A stretch of DNA of 64,000 nt from Mugil cephalus (lineage: Eukaryota > Chordata > Actinopteri > Mugiliformes > Mugilidae): the NCBI RefSeq assembly GCF_022458985.1, contig NC_061781.1, positions 19,251,001-19,315,000 on the forward strand, read 5' to 3'. Positions 34,567 through 49,500 of the stretch are shown here, one piece after another; position 1 is the stretch's first letter; every line of letters begins with the position of its first letter. The position numbers were made by a program, and so were the translations under genes. A model generated the notes under the pieces. The model was not told the DNA's origin and ran no database searches. It was given only the letters and a program-made list of their open reading frames with translations.

Positions 34567-37500
34567 TCAGCTGCACAGCTGCTTCGAATGTTTATTGTCC
34601 AGTTTCTGGTGTCGATAGAGGTTTAGTATCAGATCTCTGATTTCATCTCGTTTCCTCCGCACCTGCTGCCGTGGAAACCATCGTTGAAGGTTTAAAGGGA
34701 GGTCAAAGTGCACCACGGGATCCTGAGAGAAGAAACAAGAATCCATTACTCGTTAGGAACATGCTGTAGGATGAAATCAAGTAAAGACGGGAAGCTTCAC
34801 TTATCATCTATTCATCCTTCCACCAAACCCTTTTGTCCTCCGTTTCAGACACCGTCTTGGGTCCATAGTTTGCCAGCCACTGCCTGAGACAAAGCCCCTT
34901 AATGCCTGATGCCATTATTGATTCTGCTTATCGATCCGATTCTTTATCGATCCCCTCATTAATTCCTTCTGTGAATTTTTGGTCTAGGAAAAGAACTCGT
35001 TCGTGGTTTTGTGTAAACAATAGAAATTTTATTGAGTTTCTAAGCGAAATACGTGCGCCGTCGACAAATGTTTCAGCATGTCGGTTTTTCTGCCGCCCTT
35101 GCCTGAAATCACGGTGCTGCATAAATTGCACGGTGCGTTGTTACAGTCCCTTCTAGTGAAGCGAAGCCACATTTTGGACCGTTTCAGCCTCTCCCTTGTC
35201 GACACGTGATGTGAATGACGTGCTTTGTCATAAAGATTCTTCTTCTTTCGTTTTATGGCAGTTGGCAAACAACTTTTAGGTGCATTACCACCACCTTCTG
35301 GACTGGGATGTAAAGATTTGGCACGAAAAGTATCGATAAGTGGAATCGAAGCTTATGATATTGATGAACTGAGCCAGTTGAAACCTTTAAAAGAAGCGGT
35401 TATCGTTGTCCATCCCTAGTCGCATATATCTGCATTCTTTTGCTCTGTTAGCGTGAACACAATCTGTCCTGAGTCACATTAGAGACGGACTATACTAAAC
35501 AGGGTTGATCCTAGATTTCTGCCTCATTCATTCAGAAAAAAAACAACAAAAAAAACAACATACGACTGCTATTACAAATGTTTGTCTAAAAAGTAAAACA
35601 CAGTGAACATGAGTGATGCTTGTTCATTAGTAACGAGAGCCTTTTAAAACTTTTCAGACCCTGCAGCTGTCCACTAACGATGTTTACAAATTCATACTTG
35701 GATTTTATATTTATACTTAATATTTATACACAAGTGTGATTATATCATTAAGTAACATATCAGCATGCCATTAGTTACTGATGCAGCCATGTTGACGCTT
35801 GAGAAGCCACTTGTGGTTAAGTATTTCCTCAATCTCCGATGTCTTTATTTACCTTTATTACGTGGACATTACGGTGCATGTGCGACACTTCCAGGAAGGA
35901 GATCAATAAATAATAACTTAACGTACGAACCAAAGTCATAAAACAGCTCTGTTCTGGGTTCTGGAGCAGTGGTAGAGATCTATTAGAGACAACAGCTGTT
36001 AAAATATTCGACTGCACGCTTGTCAGCGCCAGGTCTGAACACACGTAACCTAAAGCTGGTCAGCTGCAATTTGATTGATCAGATGGGATCTTAATAACAC
36101 CACAAAAAAAATAAAAAATCCTTCTCCTGCTTTTTTTAATCCTGGCTTGTGAAGCGATTACCTTTAAAAAGCATTCTACATATTGTAGCAGGTAGAGGCC
36201 ACAGTCGCTGCTGTTGTCCTGAAGGGGAACTCGACAGTACGAGCTTTTCATCTGATCTGGACCAAAGTCCCTCGATGAACCACGACGAGCTTCCCATTCT
36301 GACTGCAGGTAGCTGTAGGACAGATTTGTGTCGTTTAAATTAAAAACACACACACAGAGCTGGAGGAAAACTGATTCAAAGTGCCGCACTTACTCCCGTA
36401 TGAGTTTGAAGACTCGCTCGTGAAGGGAAAGTTTGAGGGAGTCCATGATAAGAATAGACGGCCTGCAAAGAAAAGAGACATCTGCAAGTTAGAGTGTATG
36501 TATGTATGTATGTTAGCCAGGTTTAAATGAACATATCTTGAAGGGGTCAAATAGCGACTATGGCAGCGGAAAATTGAAACTCACATCTTACAAACCGCCT
36601 TATTCTGGCACGTCAGCTCTGTGCAGTTCTACCAAAAGACACAAAATTAGAGCAAATTAGAAAATAAATAAATAAATAAACAATATTATTACTATTTCCA
36701 GTGAGTTAAAGTGAATTATTTCTTACTACTGGACCAGGGGGAGGGTCTTTGTTGGATTCTTCTTTAGTATTTTCTAAAACATGAAACAAACAACAGTCAC
36801 CATTTAATTTAAAGCCAACAGGAGCCACAGTGGAGACACGTGTCATTTACTCAAACGTACCCGTCTCTTTGTCTACACTGTTTCTGTGGTTTAACACAGG
36901 TGCTGTTCTTGTGTTATCATTTAAGCGTTTACATCCTTGGACCTTATCTTGACTCCTTCCCGCGTTTGGACCCGTCCAGTCTTCGACTTTGGGCTCCATT
37001 AGTCCAGGAAAGCAGATGACAACTAAATACCAATGAGCTCTAAACAGAGGGAGGAAAAGATCACATGTTTAATGACACACACAGAACGACACACACGTTT
37101 AATTTTTATGTTGAATTTAACTTACTCCTGATTGACAGGGACAAACAGGAAGTCTTTTTTGAAGATGTCTACATGCCGAGTCCAGGTCTTCACCCGTTGG
37201 TGCCTCCTCTGCCTCTGACAGCTGCGTCAGAAAGATGTTAAATGTAACTTAAAATATAGATGTAATATAGATGTAGTACTTCACAGCATCAGAGTCAGTT
37301 TAGCTTCTAATAAAACAACTCACGATTCACTGCTGGTGCCTTCGCTGGCATTGTCCCTCCGTGTCAGCTGCTTGTAGAAGAAGCTGCTGAAGATGTGCGA
37401 ACGCTCGGCCACAGAAGCAGACGCGTTCTGGAGAAGGTACCTGGTTCAAAAACACAATCCATTTTAAAAGCGTCTCTCATTGCCCCCCAACCAAAAAACT

Positions 37501-40500
37501 GAGCCACTTTGATGCTGTTTGTTCTAAAAAACGTACTTGAGGTAAAAATCTATGATAACATCGTTGAGGTACTGCCCACTGTCAAGGCACTGCAGGTCCT
37601 CCATTGTAACAGTGATTCCTCCTTTCAGAGGAGGAGGAGGGAACTGGATCAATCTGAGAACAGGAAGACAGTAGATGAAGCTGAGGCATTAAGTTGCATA
37701 GAAGAGAAACACAAAATTCAATGTCATTATTTGCAGTTGCATATACACCAATCAGGCATAACATTATGACCACCTTCCTAATATTGTGTGGGACTCATCG
37801 GAGAATGGACATGGGTCCTCTGAGGGTGTCTTGTGGTGTCTGGTAACAGGATGTTGGGTCTGTGTTGGGTTGAGGGGAGGGGGCCTTTATGGATCTTCCC
37901 ACAGATAATTAATCAGTATGGGATCTAGTGAATTTGGATGCTGTTTTCCATGTTTTTCCTAAACCGTTTTTGTTTGTGTGCTTGTGTCAGGCTGCATCCT
38001 GCAAGGGATTTATCAGGATGAATAAAGTGTCCATCCATCCATCCAAGATGGTCAATGTTATTCACCTCTCCTGTCAGTGGTTTGTGTCACACATAGGGGT
38101 GGGGAAAAATATCAATATGGCATCACGACATTCTCAGTGAACTATGCAGAATACTGCAATATATCGCAATATCATTATATCGCAATAATGTATCGTATCG
38201 TGATTCGTATCGTATTGTGAAGTCATATCCTGCACATAAAACGCAGCTACATCATTAAGGTAATTGTAAAATTCAATGCTGTCGACTCAGTTTTACTCTT
38301 GTCTTTAATAAAAAAAAAATGATACACTGTTACACTATCCCAAGAGATAACTGCAAAGCCACTAGTTTGGTAGCTAGATGCTAAAGAAAGATTACTCACC
38401 TGTGGGGCAGACCCTGATGTTTGAATTTAACCCAGTCAGAGTTTGGTTTACACATCGACACAGAGCGGGATCCTTTGGTTCTACGATGGCACAGTGTGTA
38501 CACAGGAGTGGGTTCTCCTCCTTTCACCCCTTTTACTTTCTGTGGGAGAAAAATGGACATTATAACGGAGAGGTTCTCAGCTTATGTGTCAGGAACCCCA
38601 GCAGGGGACATAAAATAAAATATAAAATAAACCTAAAGAGAGTGCAAAATGGTTTTGTTCAGATTCAGGGAGAAATTTTGTCTTTTTGTGTTCGGAGCAA
38701 TTGAAATGAAGTGTGGACACGTCTTCAACCCTACGGTCTTGCAAAGTGTTGCAACTGTTTATAATTTAGGGGGAAATTTTTCAGAGAAATTACTATAATC
38801 AAAAAGGGAGCAACATTAAAGAGTGCACTGACATTTATTACTGTTCTGTAGTTTTTGTACTTGTTTTTTGGATATGAACGACACTGAGTGTCTACGTTAC
38901 ATCCAGAAAAACAAGGTTTGTGTTGAGTACAAGTTGTGAACCACTTACATCAGAAGGATGTTCAATCTCTCCTTCTTTCTGATCCTCCTTTAGTTTGACA
39001 TCAGACGCTTTCTCCAGCTCTGGAACGGGTTCTTTGTGTGAACCGTCCTCCAGCAGAGTGGGTGGTACGTCTCCGTCAGCGTGCGAGCTTTCCTCGTCCA
39101 CGTTCAGAGCAGGGCTGACGCTCCGCAAGCCCAGTGTGGAGAGAATTTGATCATTCGGTCCAGTTCTCTTAATCAACTCTATGCTATCGGCCAGAGACAG
39201 AACAGGAGCCGCGAGGTCCAAACCGCAGTCTGTGCCATCGGTCACAAAGTCTGATTCATGTGTCACATTGTTAAGACAGTCGAGGTCCAGGAAAGAGCGC
39301 AGCAAAGCTCCCTCCATTCCTTCCAGAGGTTCTCTCAGAGTCAGCAGGATAAATGGGCTTGCTTTTCCTGTTAAAACAAAACACATAACAACATAAAGCC
39401 ATTTCATAAACTTGACAACGCTGCCAACAGTTCAGAGGAAATCGAGTCTGCGCCCATTAAAACTGGGCCCTTCTGTTTGTTTAGACTAGATTGTGGTTTT
39501 GTGATTTCTTCCAATGGTCTCACCAGTGTTTGTGGCTCCATCTTCTTTGACACACAGCGTGGAGAGGTCCCGCTGCACGGCGGCTGCAGCAGTTTCCGAA
39601 ACGCACAACAGCAGCACAGCAGCGGGGCAAGGCGCGTCCTCGTCCTGGAAGCGAATCTCCCGTGCCTCCAGTTCGTGTTGCTCCCAAACACTGTACCTCC
39701 TCAGCTCGGTTCGCTCAAAGCTGAGGATCACCTCCGACTGCTCGCTGGGGTCTGAGGAAAAGAGGAGGTCCGATTAGAGTAATAGCTTCCAGTGTTGGAA
39801 TTAAATGATGCACTGACATGTCCCCAAAAAAAACATGGAAGTAGTGCTGAGGTGAGGTTTCACTGTTGGTTCTGCAGGATTAGGTTGTTTGAATAAAGCC
39901 TTGTCAAGCAAAACTAAATTAAAACTCATTAAAAACACAAAAACTCTAGTTACCAATGTTCTGTCCATTGCACAGTCTTATCAGTTTTGTTTTGTTTAAT
40001 GGCTTCTTAGCAAAATAAATATTTAGTAGCTTCAATTTAAGTTTTATGTGTTTCACAATCTATTGATGCATGACACTCGGTTTAACAGGCACACCCAGGT
40101 AGATTTTTTTAGGACTTCACAGTTCTTTGCATACTGACACTTATTTTCATCTGCACAGCTGCTTTGCATGTTTTTCGAGGGAAAAAATAAACTGGTTTTC
40201 TGTCATCCAGTCTTTCTCCTAAAGAAAATAACTCTCTGCTTCTAAAATAACTCTAAACGCGTGTATGTCGCACGGTTTTCCGGGATGTTTTAACGCTGAA
40301 AGTCGACCTTTAACCCATCTTCTTCAAACAGACACATTTGCTGCAGACACAGAGTCGGGATCAAACCTCAGGCAACAACAACCTTTAGTTCCCACTGATA
40401 GGCTCAAAGGTGAAAGTGTACGGGGGTCTGGCGGGTCTAATCCGAGGACACAAACACACTTAACTTAACTGTCTGAAATAGATCTCTAAGCTGGGACGTG

Positions 40501-43500
40501 CAGACAGATCGAGTAAAACAGGATGAGGAGGGTTCCTTTTGTGTCATACTTTGTAAGACCTAGGGCAAAGGTTGCAGCGGGGCCTGACGTCACTACGACG
40601 CCACCACTATCCTCCAAATTAACAAGGAACTAGTTCAGATACTCAAGTGCAGTGTAGACCAAAAAAAACAACAACATATACATATACAAATGCAACTTTC
40701 ATTACCTTTCACTGGGATGATGATATTTTTTTCCATTATCTGTGAAGCGAGAAAACAAACACGATTTTCACACTGAAATTTGGGCATGAATGCAAAATGC
40801 AAAATGCTATGATGATTTACCACAATTCTTCCAAATGCTTTGCCTTGGTAACCTCCACAGTACAGGGTAGAGAAGGTAACCCCCACATAGGGGTCCACAG
40901 GAGAAGGTCTCCTTGGACTGGGAAGGGGATCCTCAACAACAACCTGAACGACCTGCAACACACAGTTTGTGGCACAAAAAGGAAAACACCGTCACACACG
41001 GTAGCACAACACAATAATCCAATAGTGCACAAGAACTCTGTGTGATGTTGATTTAATTTTAAATATTTTCACTGCTACTGTATTGAAGGATTAGAAAAAA
41101 TCGCTTTGGCCCCATCTAGTGGCGGCTGATAGGAAGTACTGCACAGGTAAATTACCTCAACGATGTCTTGTTACGGCTAGAAAAAGAATAATGAGTCAAA
41201 CATAGAGTAAACAACTCTGATTAAAAGCAGGTTACTGCTAAACTCACTATAAAATAAATATCAAATGAAGCTCCTGTCTTAAAGTGTTGTGCAAACGTAC
41301 TGGCCTCCCATTTGTTCTTGGGTCGTTCCCCTCTCATCTGTGTATGTGCATAAATCCAAAACCTCCCGTGAGTTCTAGGTGCAATTTGTTCTGTTTTTGT
41401 TCTTGCATGACCTGCAATGTGGTGCATGACCCGGAGTCATTTGATTCATGAGCAAACAGTTGGAGCATGGGTGGAAAACCTGTGCACCCGCCTGTCACTC
41501 AGAGCAGCCACATCATAATCTAATGATATCATTTCAACAGGTGAATAACATAACAGTTAACTCCTGTGCAGATGTCCTGAATGGAAAAACAAATAGTTAT
41601 AGGGATTAAAATGTTTTGCTAAGGAGGCTGTAAACATGTTCACTTCTCTTGTAAAGTTGGACATTTCAACACGGAGTTCTATGGGGACTGACTCACTTTT
41701 GGAACAAGCCTCAACTGAGGAACTGCACTTATATTCATTTTTCAGCCTTGGATGTTATTGCTTGTCCCAAAATCCTTCATGTGCATGACTCATCTCTACT
41801 CTCTCAGACAAAAGACCAAGTGTCTGTTGCACAGATGAAGACCAGTTCGCAGGTGGTGAGTAGGAAACCCCTGGGGTGAAATAAAACCTTAGGTCCCTGC
41901 ATGATGCATCTGAACACTCTTGGTGATGTGAGAAACGTGCTACACGAGGACGTGTTGAGGTCATTTGTTTAGAAACCGATAACACACTCTGTACCAACCT
42001 GCATGCCCTGTATGTGTTTGACAATGTCTTCCTGGGAGGACTGGTCCTGAACTGCTGCGTCTTCCATGGTGACCAGTGCGCGGACGGTTCGGCTGCTGCA
42101 CTGAGAAACGTCACCGCTCTCCTCGTCGTCACTCGACAACACAACTGAAACACACGCATCAGGCAAAAATTTACACCCCTGTATTTGAGGCCACACGAAG
42201 GAGATGTAATGGGGACACTCAACTGAGAAAAAAATAATAAAAACTCAGACCCACACGCTGCACAACTAGAAGGTTCCACACAAAACATGACAAAAACTAA
42301 AAAATATATTAGTTAATAAGGAATTAGCAAATTTCTACACATAAACATAAAGAGGGCGTCCTGTGGTGGAGGTTTTTACTAGAATTATCTACAGTGATGA
42401 AATCTACAAGACCACACAAGGTACAAATTTATTAAAATATTCAAAAGTTTTAATTGTTTACTTTAAATATAGAAAAAAAAATACACCATCTAATTACATT
42501 TTGCCACATAATTAATCACAGTTTGCCAAAAGGTGCTTTGGTTTTACCAGGCTAATGTTTTTAGCCGTTGTTAGCGCCACATGAACTTGTAGTTCCCATA
42601 TAACACATGAAAAACTTAAATTATACTATAACAGCATTTCAACATACGTATGTGGAAAAATACCGTCTGTATGACCAATTTAACGCAACAAAAACTAATC
42701 AGAAGTGCTAATAAATGGAACATCACAGGACCGTCTAATTACTGTTTACACACGGGGCGGCCATCTTGGAAACTCAATGTGGGGATAACGAGGATTGTAC
42801 GACTTTCTGAGTAGAAAATCCGACTTCGGGATACGTTCAAGTTGAAAAATCCAACTCGGAACTCGGAAATTACGACTTATGAGTAGAAACTGAACGCACC
42901 ATATGTGGCGGGGGCGCCTGGTCTGGTGTAGGTGGGTGGTACATGTCTGAGTCACATCCACATGAATGTAATGACATGTTCTCTAGAGTCACATTCAGAA
43001 ACGGCGAATAGATGCTGCTGCTTTTTGTTTCTTTTTTTAAAATCTGTTAATAAACTACACGATGCCATTAACTCGCACAAGAAAATCTGCAGTAAAATGA
43101 AGTCTTAGAGGAGAACCAGACTCCTGTGTGTAGGTACTCACTTGCTTCGTTTGTTTGGGTTGTGTTGTCATGATTGGATGATAATTCTTCACCGTCCAAT
43201 CTGGGCCTGACGACTGGGAGCAGAACTTCTGTCCCGTTATCTTCCCCCACTGTGAACTGAACAATGCAGCGGTCCAAGCTGTCCAAATCCAGATCTTCCA
43301 CCGCGTCCTCCTGGCAAATGCTCGGAGGGGCCCGTGCTACGTCCGTCCCCTCCTCCCCGGTGAGGCGAAGAACACTCTGGCGGGGGCGTTTGGGGGTGCT
43401 CATTCCATTGCAGTGCGTCTCTGGATCCTTATATTTCCTCTTCTGTTGAGACGAAAAACAAAACACAGTAAAATATTTATCGCTCTGGTTTCCACGGTAA

Positions 43501-46500
43501 GCTCCATGGATATCTTCAAACCCAGAGTCAAACAAGCAGATTATTAATACATCGCTGGTTTATGGATGGTGCAAATCCTTTTGGTGTCCATTCGAAATAA
43601 AAAACAACGGTGCTGCTGTTGCATTTGGGTTCTTGTTCAAATTTGAGATTTCATCGACTTGGTACCAGGTCACTTGTGTCTCTTCCTGTGGGTGAATGAC
43701 AGCGTTTTGTTTGTAATTAAATTGACGAGCTACACAAGTCCAGCTACACATTTGTTTTCCAGAGAGACCCTGTAAACATATCTCAAGAGAGATAAAGAAC
43801 CTTCAGGGAAATTCCAGTCTGGAAACGAGACGACTGGCCGATCAAGCATAACATTATGACCACCTTCCTAATATGGTGTAGGTCTCCCTTGTGTCTCCAA
43901 GACAGTTGTGAGTCATCAGAGAATGGACGTGGGCGTCCTGTGGTGTCTGGTAAAAGGATGTTGGTAGTGGGGGGCTTTTGGGTCCTATGGGTTTAAGGGA
44001 AGGGGCCTTTGTGAATCAGAGCACCCTATAGTGATCAGTTTGGGTGGGATCTAGTGAATTTGGAGGCCAGGTCAACATCTTGTGCTATATTTCATGTTTT
44101 TTTTTTTAATTGTTCTTAAACTGTTTTTGTGTGCATCTGTGTCTGGGGATGACTCCTGACATCAAGGAGTGTTATTACTATGGGGTGGGGGTTCCTGGTC
44201 TGGTCTAGGTGGGTGCTACATGTCTAAGGAACTTCCATATGAATGTTTCCTGGCAGTGGTCATAATGTTATGCATGATTGGTGTATGTTCACTGGAAAGA
44301 CGTGGGAGTAGAATGAATTTAGTTGCCTAAAAACTAAAATCCAAACCTTCAGATTACCTTCCAGGACTTCATTTTTTTTGCATTTATTTGAAAATGGACA
44401 GACAAGAGGTTCGTCAAAATGAATAAATATCACCGACACTTCCCACTACAGACTTGCAAAGACATATTTAGCGGTCTTTGTTATAATCTACACTGCAAGA
44501 AAATGTTTCTAGAAAGCAACAAATCCTTGTGTCAAAGAAATACGTCTTATATTTTGTTCAGAGACAAGAACTTTGTGCTTATTTTAAGAATTTTTGTTAA
44601 AAAAAAACACCCATTGGCTGATGTCTTTTCTTGCTACAAGATGATTTGATTGAATATAAGAATATTTTGCTTCTTTCTACTAATGCCGTTTTTTGCAGTG
44701 TATGCCAGTGTTAAAACCTGGATTATTTGCTAGTTGCACGTGAGGTATTTCCCAAGATGATAGACTGAAGCGGTGTGGTTACCTAATAAGATAAACACCA
44801 GACTTTTATAGAAAGTAGCTAAATACTCTAATGACAACACGAGGCTGAGGTGAAAAGCTGTGTTTACATTATGAGGTGCACAGGTGGCTGATTAAGATAT
44901 CCTGCAGGACAAGTTAGGTTTATTAACCGTAAGAGTTTAAAAATTAAATAAACTTCAAAAAAAAAAAAAAAAAAAAACTCACCGAGCTTTGCTGCAATTC
45001 TTTCTCTGGCTCTGACCACCTGTCCCTGATGCTGGTTGGCGTGAACTCCCCACAGCCTGCTGTATCCTCATTGGGCTCCCAGCTCACTGACAAACCACAA
45101 TCTGTATAAAAAAAAAAAGACACGTGACGCCATATTAGACACATACAGAGCTGGCAACCTGCAAATGGAATTTCCTGCAACATGCTGGGACATTAAAATG
45201 CAGCAAATAAGATTTTCCAAACCTCCTAGCGACTATTTAAAATGGTCTTCTATAGGGAGGCTTGTAATGACGCTGTGCTTTCAATGAAGTTTTTCCGTGT
45301 TCAAAGTTCACTTGTGTTGAGCAATACACCACTTGCTGGTTTTTACTATTGTGAAAAGCACAAAATAACACTAATAAGCAGGATCCTATTGCGGCTCCTG
45401 TACCTGGACATTAAAAAGACATCTGGGAGAACCCTCACAGCGAGGAGGGTGTGGAAAAGGGAGGAGCACTGGTTTCCGAGGAATAAGACCAATGATTAAT
45501 TCAAGGTTAAAGCAACAAAGTGGAGCGAGAGGGAGGCGGAGAGCAGCATTAGATCAATAACTGCGTCTGCATTCTTCGCATCTACTTACCTACAACCTCA
45601 GCGAATCTGTCGCCTCCTCCGTCGTCCTTGCCTATAACCACCTCCTCGATGTCTTTGCCGTCTTCTTTCTCCCCTTCGTCGTCAGCGTTGAGCAGTTTCT
45701 TCCTGAGTCTCGACCTGAAAGACATGAAAGAGAAAACGACATGTTGAGACTGTGCAGCGTGTTCTTTTTTTTTTTTTTTTTTTTAGCAAAGCCACGTGAT
45801 GTAAATTAACTAAACAAAACCAAACACAGGAAATATTTAAATTTGAACCACATCTCGATGTCGAGTCTTAGTCCGCGAGGTACTACTCCAACAAAAACGT
45901 CATCTTCTGCCTGAAAGCCTGCGAAGCCAAACTCCATTAAAAAGCGATTTGTCTTTAAGCTATCTGAAAACAAATAGATGAAAATATCCAAATAAATAAT
46001 TCCTCACTCTGCATTTGTTGGCACTTTTATTGCCTGGTTGAGTTAAAATCGTTCTCACTTATGCAGCATCGCATGCGGAGACAGATCAAACAAGGCTTCT
46101 CTATTTCCAAATAAAAACCATGCCTGAAAAGCAGCAACTTACAAAAGTGTCATGTGCCATCAACCAAAGCTCGGTTTAAACCTCTGCAACACATCTACTC
46201 AGAGCCCACGCCGTAGCCTGCACGGTTGGCCCACGGTATCGTAAGCTTTAATCCTTATGCGGCGCTGTATCGTGCATCGTTCTGTAAATGCTACTCAGCT
46301 GTGTTGAGCTTCTTTGTGAGCTTCAAACAAGTTTAATAAATGCAGAACAGCTTTATTTTAAACACAATCACTGCGTCAAAAAAAACAACAGAGAAGATGT
46401 CGTAGAGTATGTCGTGTGGAGGAGGTAGAAGGAGAATGTTCTGTGCGTATTGTAAGGCTGATGATAAACGTGGACCTATAAATCCCACACACAAACTTAA

Positions 46501-49500
46501 ATCTGGCTTAAGAACAGCCTTTTAAATAAAGTACAGGAATTTTGGGTCCAGCAGGTTAGAAATTATACTATATTTACCATATTTAGAGTTTATGGATATC
46601 ACACCAATCAGAGAGTCTTCATATGTCTGGAGAATGTTCAGTAGTCACACTGATATTAAAGTGTCCTTCAATAATGTGCACCCTGAAAAGCTTTCATAAC
46701 AATAAAACAGTTTCTCATATTTCTGTCTGTCACATCCTTAGGTCTTTGTTTTTTTGCTTGGAAACCTAATGTTTATCACAAGACTCAAGGAAGTTGCTCT
46801 CCAGGACGTAACTGTAAATTGTAAAGAAGAAACCATTTTGTTTTTTCACTTTGTAAAATTCAAAACAAAGTTCAGAGTTGTTGGTAATTAATCCATCTGC
46901 TTCCAGTCTTTGTGTTTTGGAGGCCACATGCAGCCCAATGTGATCTCAAGCAGGCCGGACCAGTAAAACAACAGCACAATAACTCATAAGCAACATTTGT
47001 TTTAGTGCAAAGAAGAAGAGGAAAATAAGAAGAATGTTTACATTTAACAAGCTCCTTCAAAAAGAGATGAAATTTCTTAACAAAAATAAGTGTAATTTGG
47101 GCACATTGCTTTCTGCTGTTTAGTCCTGGGTCTCACTGTTGTGTTCTGTCCACTTCTCTGACTAAAGATGTGCACAAATCAGGAATAGCAGCAAAAATGT
47201 GCAGTCTTCTATGTTATTTTCACACTTTGCAAATTTAAGCTGTGGGTCAGATTAGACCCTGTGACCCTCCTTTTGGCCTGCGGGTCGTATGTTTGACACC
47301 TGTAGTGAAGGAAAGTGAGGGAATGGAAACGATCCTTTCTAAGATGGATTCTTCCTTTAACAACACTTCGCTACCTTTGTGATGAGGAGGGTGTGGTCGT
47401 CTGGCTGCTTTTAGGCGTTACATTCTTGGTGCTGGCCCTTCTGGTCTCCCTCCGACTGGGCCGAGAGTCTTTGCAGGTCAGAGGTTCGTCTCTACACCAA
47501 CCACTCTCACTCCGCTGACTCATCTGTTCTCCGTTGCACCCGGTGCTGCTCTTTTTTATCCTTTCCATGTACGCCTTGCCCAGATCGGTCTTCAGGACGT
47601 CTGTCAGGATCAGAAGGGGCATCCTCCTGCGGGACAGAAAATATTTATCCACAGCCTTCCTTGAGCAGCCTCTTCTCCGCATCATTACCACCCATGAACG
47701 TATTCCGAGTTAAAGACCATCTAACGCCGCACGTGTGAGTTTATGTATACCAGCTGATCAATAGGGAGGGGCTGGCCGCTGTAGATAAGCCACATGTGTG
47801 GTCATGATAAGCTCGGCTTAACTCACGAGGTTTTGAAGTTCCCCTTAACTTGGCACCAAGTAATATTGTCGTACAGGAAAATGTTGAAATTTAAAACTTT
47901 CTGCAGCCGTGGTTTTACATTTGCTGAGTGGAGTGTCCCTAAAAAATGTCAAACTGAGAGAATCCTTGGGAGAATCATGATCTCTGACACTCAAACGTGA
48001 CATATAGTCAAGTGATAACAGTGGTATAATAGAAAAGACATGCTGTCTCATCCTAAAAGGCCATAAGGGCTTAACCTATGGACCAGTATCTATAGAATAT
48101 AGGGGGATGATTAGTCACAACAACTAACAAGGAAACCACTACTACTACGATAATCACCATGTTTATAATTTAAAAACTAAAATCTGTTGTAATTGCAAGT
48201 GGAGTTGTTGCATCAGAAACACACAACAATATAAGCACAACAAGTGGTTATATTTCTCATCATTTAATCAATGTCTTTTACCTGATGTTTAATTAAACAC
48301 ACAACATTTGCTCAATAAAAATGTTATCCAGGAAGTAAACCTTCAAAACTGTGTTTAAAAATCAAACCTAAAATAAAGTCAGCTGGATTTGTTTTGAGTT
48401 TTCCTGACTACGTTTCACCACTAATTGAACTGACAAACATATTTTGTATATATTATACATTTGTTACTGTTTTATTACTTAACATAATAGCTCATTTCAA
48501 TGTATGTGCGATTCTCTGGATAATTTACAGGAACTTTCCTCCATGGATTGTTGCTAATTAATATTCCTGGTTTACATGTTCAGTTGCTTAAACTCTGTTA
48601 TGACTGGAGGATACCTCGACAGCCCCATCTAGTGACAGTTTAATAAATTGCATTAAATAATAGAGGTGAAAACAGCTGACTCGATGAATCAAACGACATC
48701 ACATTATTAATCTGATAAAGAGAAGCACGGTAAGATATATGTGTGTAATTAATGGTACAGGAAACAATCCAATACTCTCTTCTTGACAGTTTACTTACTT
48801 GGTAACGTCCCATGTTACCACAGTCGGACGTTTGTGGTCAGACACCATGGATCCATTTTTATGTTGTGAATTACGAAGTTTGGTCTTGCAACCTGTGAGC
48901 GTAGTCCAGGACACCTTTTTAAATGGGAAGACAACAGTGTTAGAGTTGAAATAAATCCACGTTACCAACATGACATTTGTCTCTGAGGTCAGTCAGAGAT
49001 GCAGCCGAACTGACAGACCTGTCTTTCCAACTTTCCAGTCTCTGGTGACAGACATGTGATGGGAATTCTGAGTGGATTTTCCATCTAAAATTCATAGGGT
49101 GATTAGTTACCTTGTTTGCGTGATAACAACCAAAAGTTATTACGAACTACAGCAGAAGCAAAGATGCAAAGCTTCTAAAGGCGTGTGGTTGCAGCTATTA
49201 GCCCAACTAGTATTAAGGCAGTTTACATGCGTTTTCATCATTTCTAATGAACTTAGGGGCAGCAATTAAAGCTCCTTTACCCTTCAGCTGATTAACATGT
49301 CAATCAACAGACAGTGAAGGGCCGATAACGATGAATAGACCATTTATTTAAGTAAATTTTCTGGAGCTTAGTTTCAGATTCTCGGTGGATTTGCAGCTTC
49401 TCTGTATTTTCTGTGATAACACATGTAATTTTGGTTTGGTAAGAGAAAGCATGCAATTGCGGGACAACAAAGACGTGCATAAGCATTGATTAAGCAAAAA

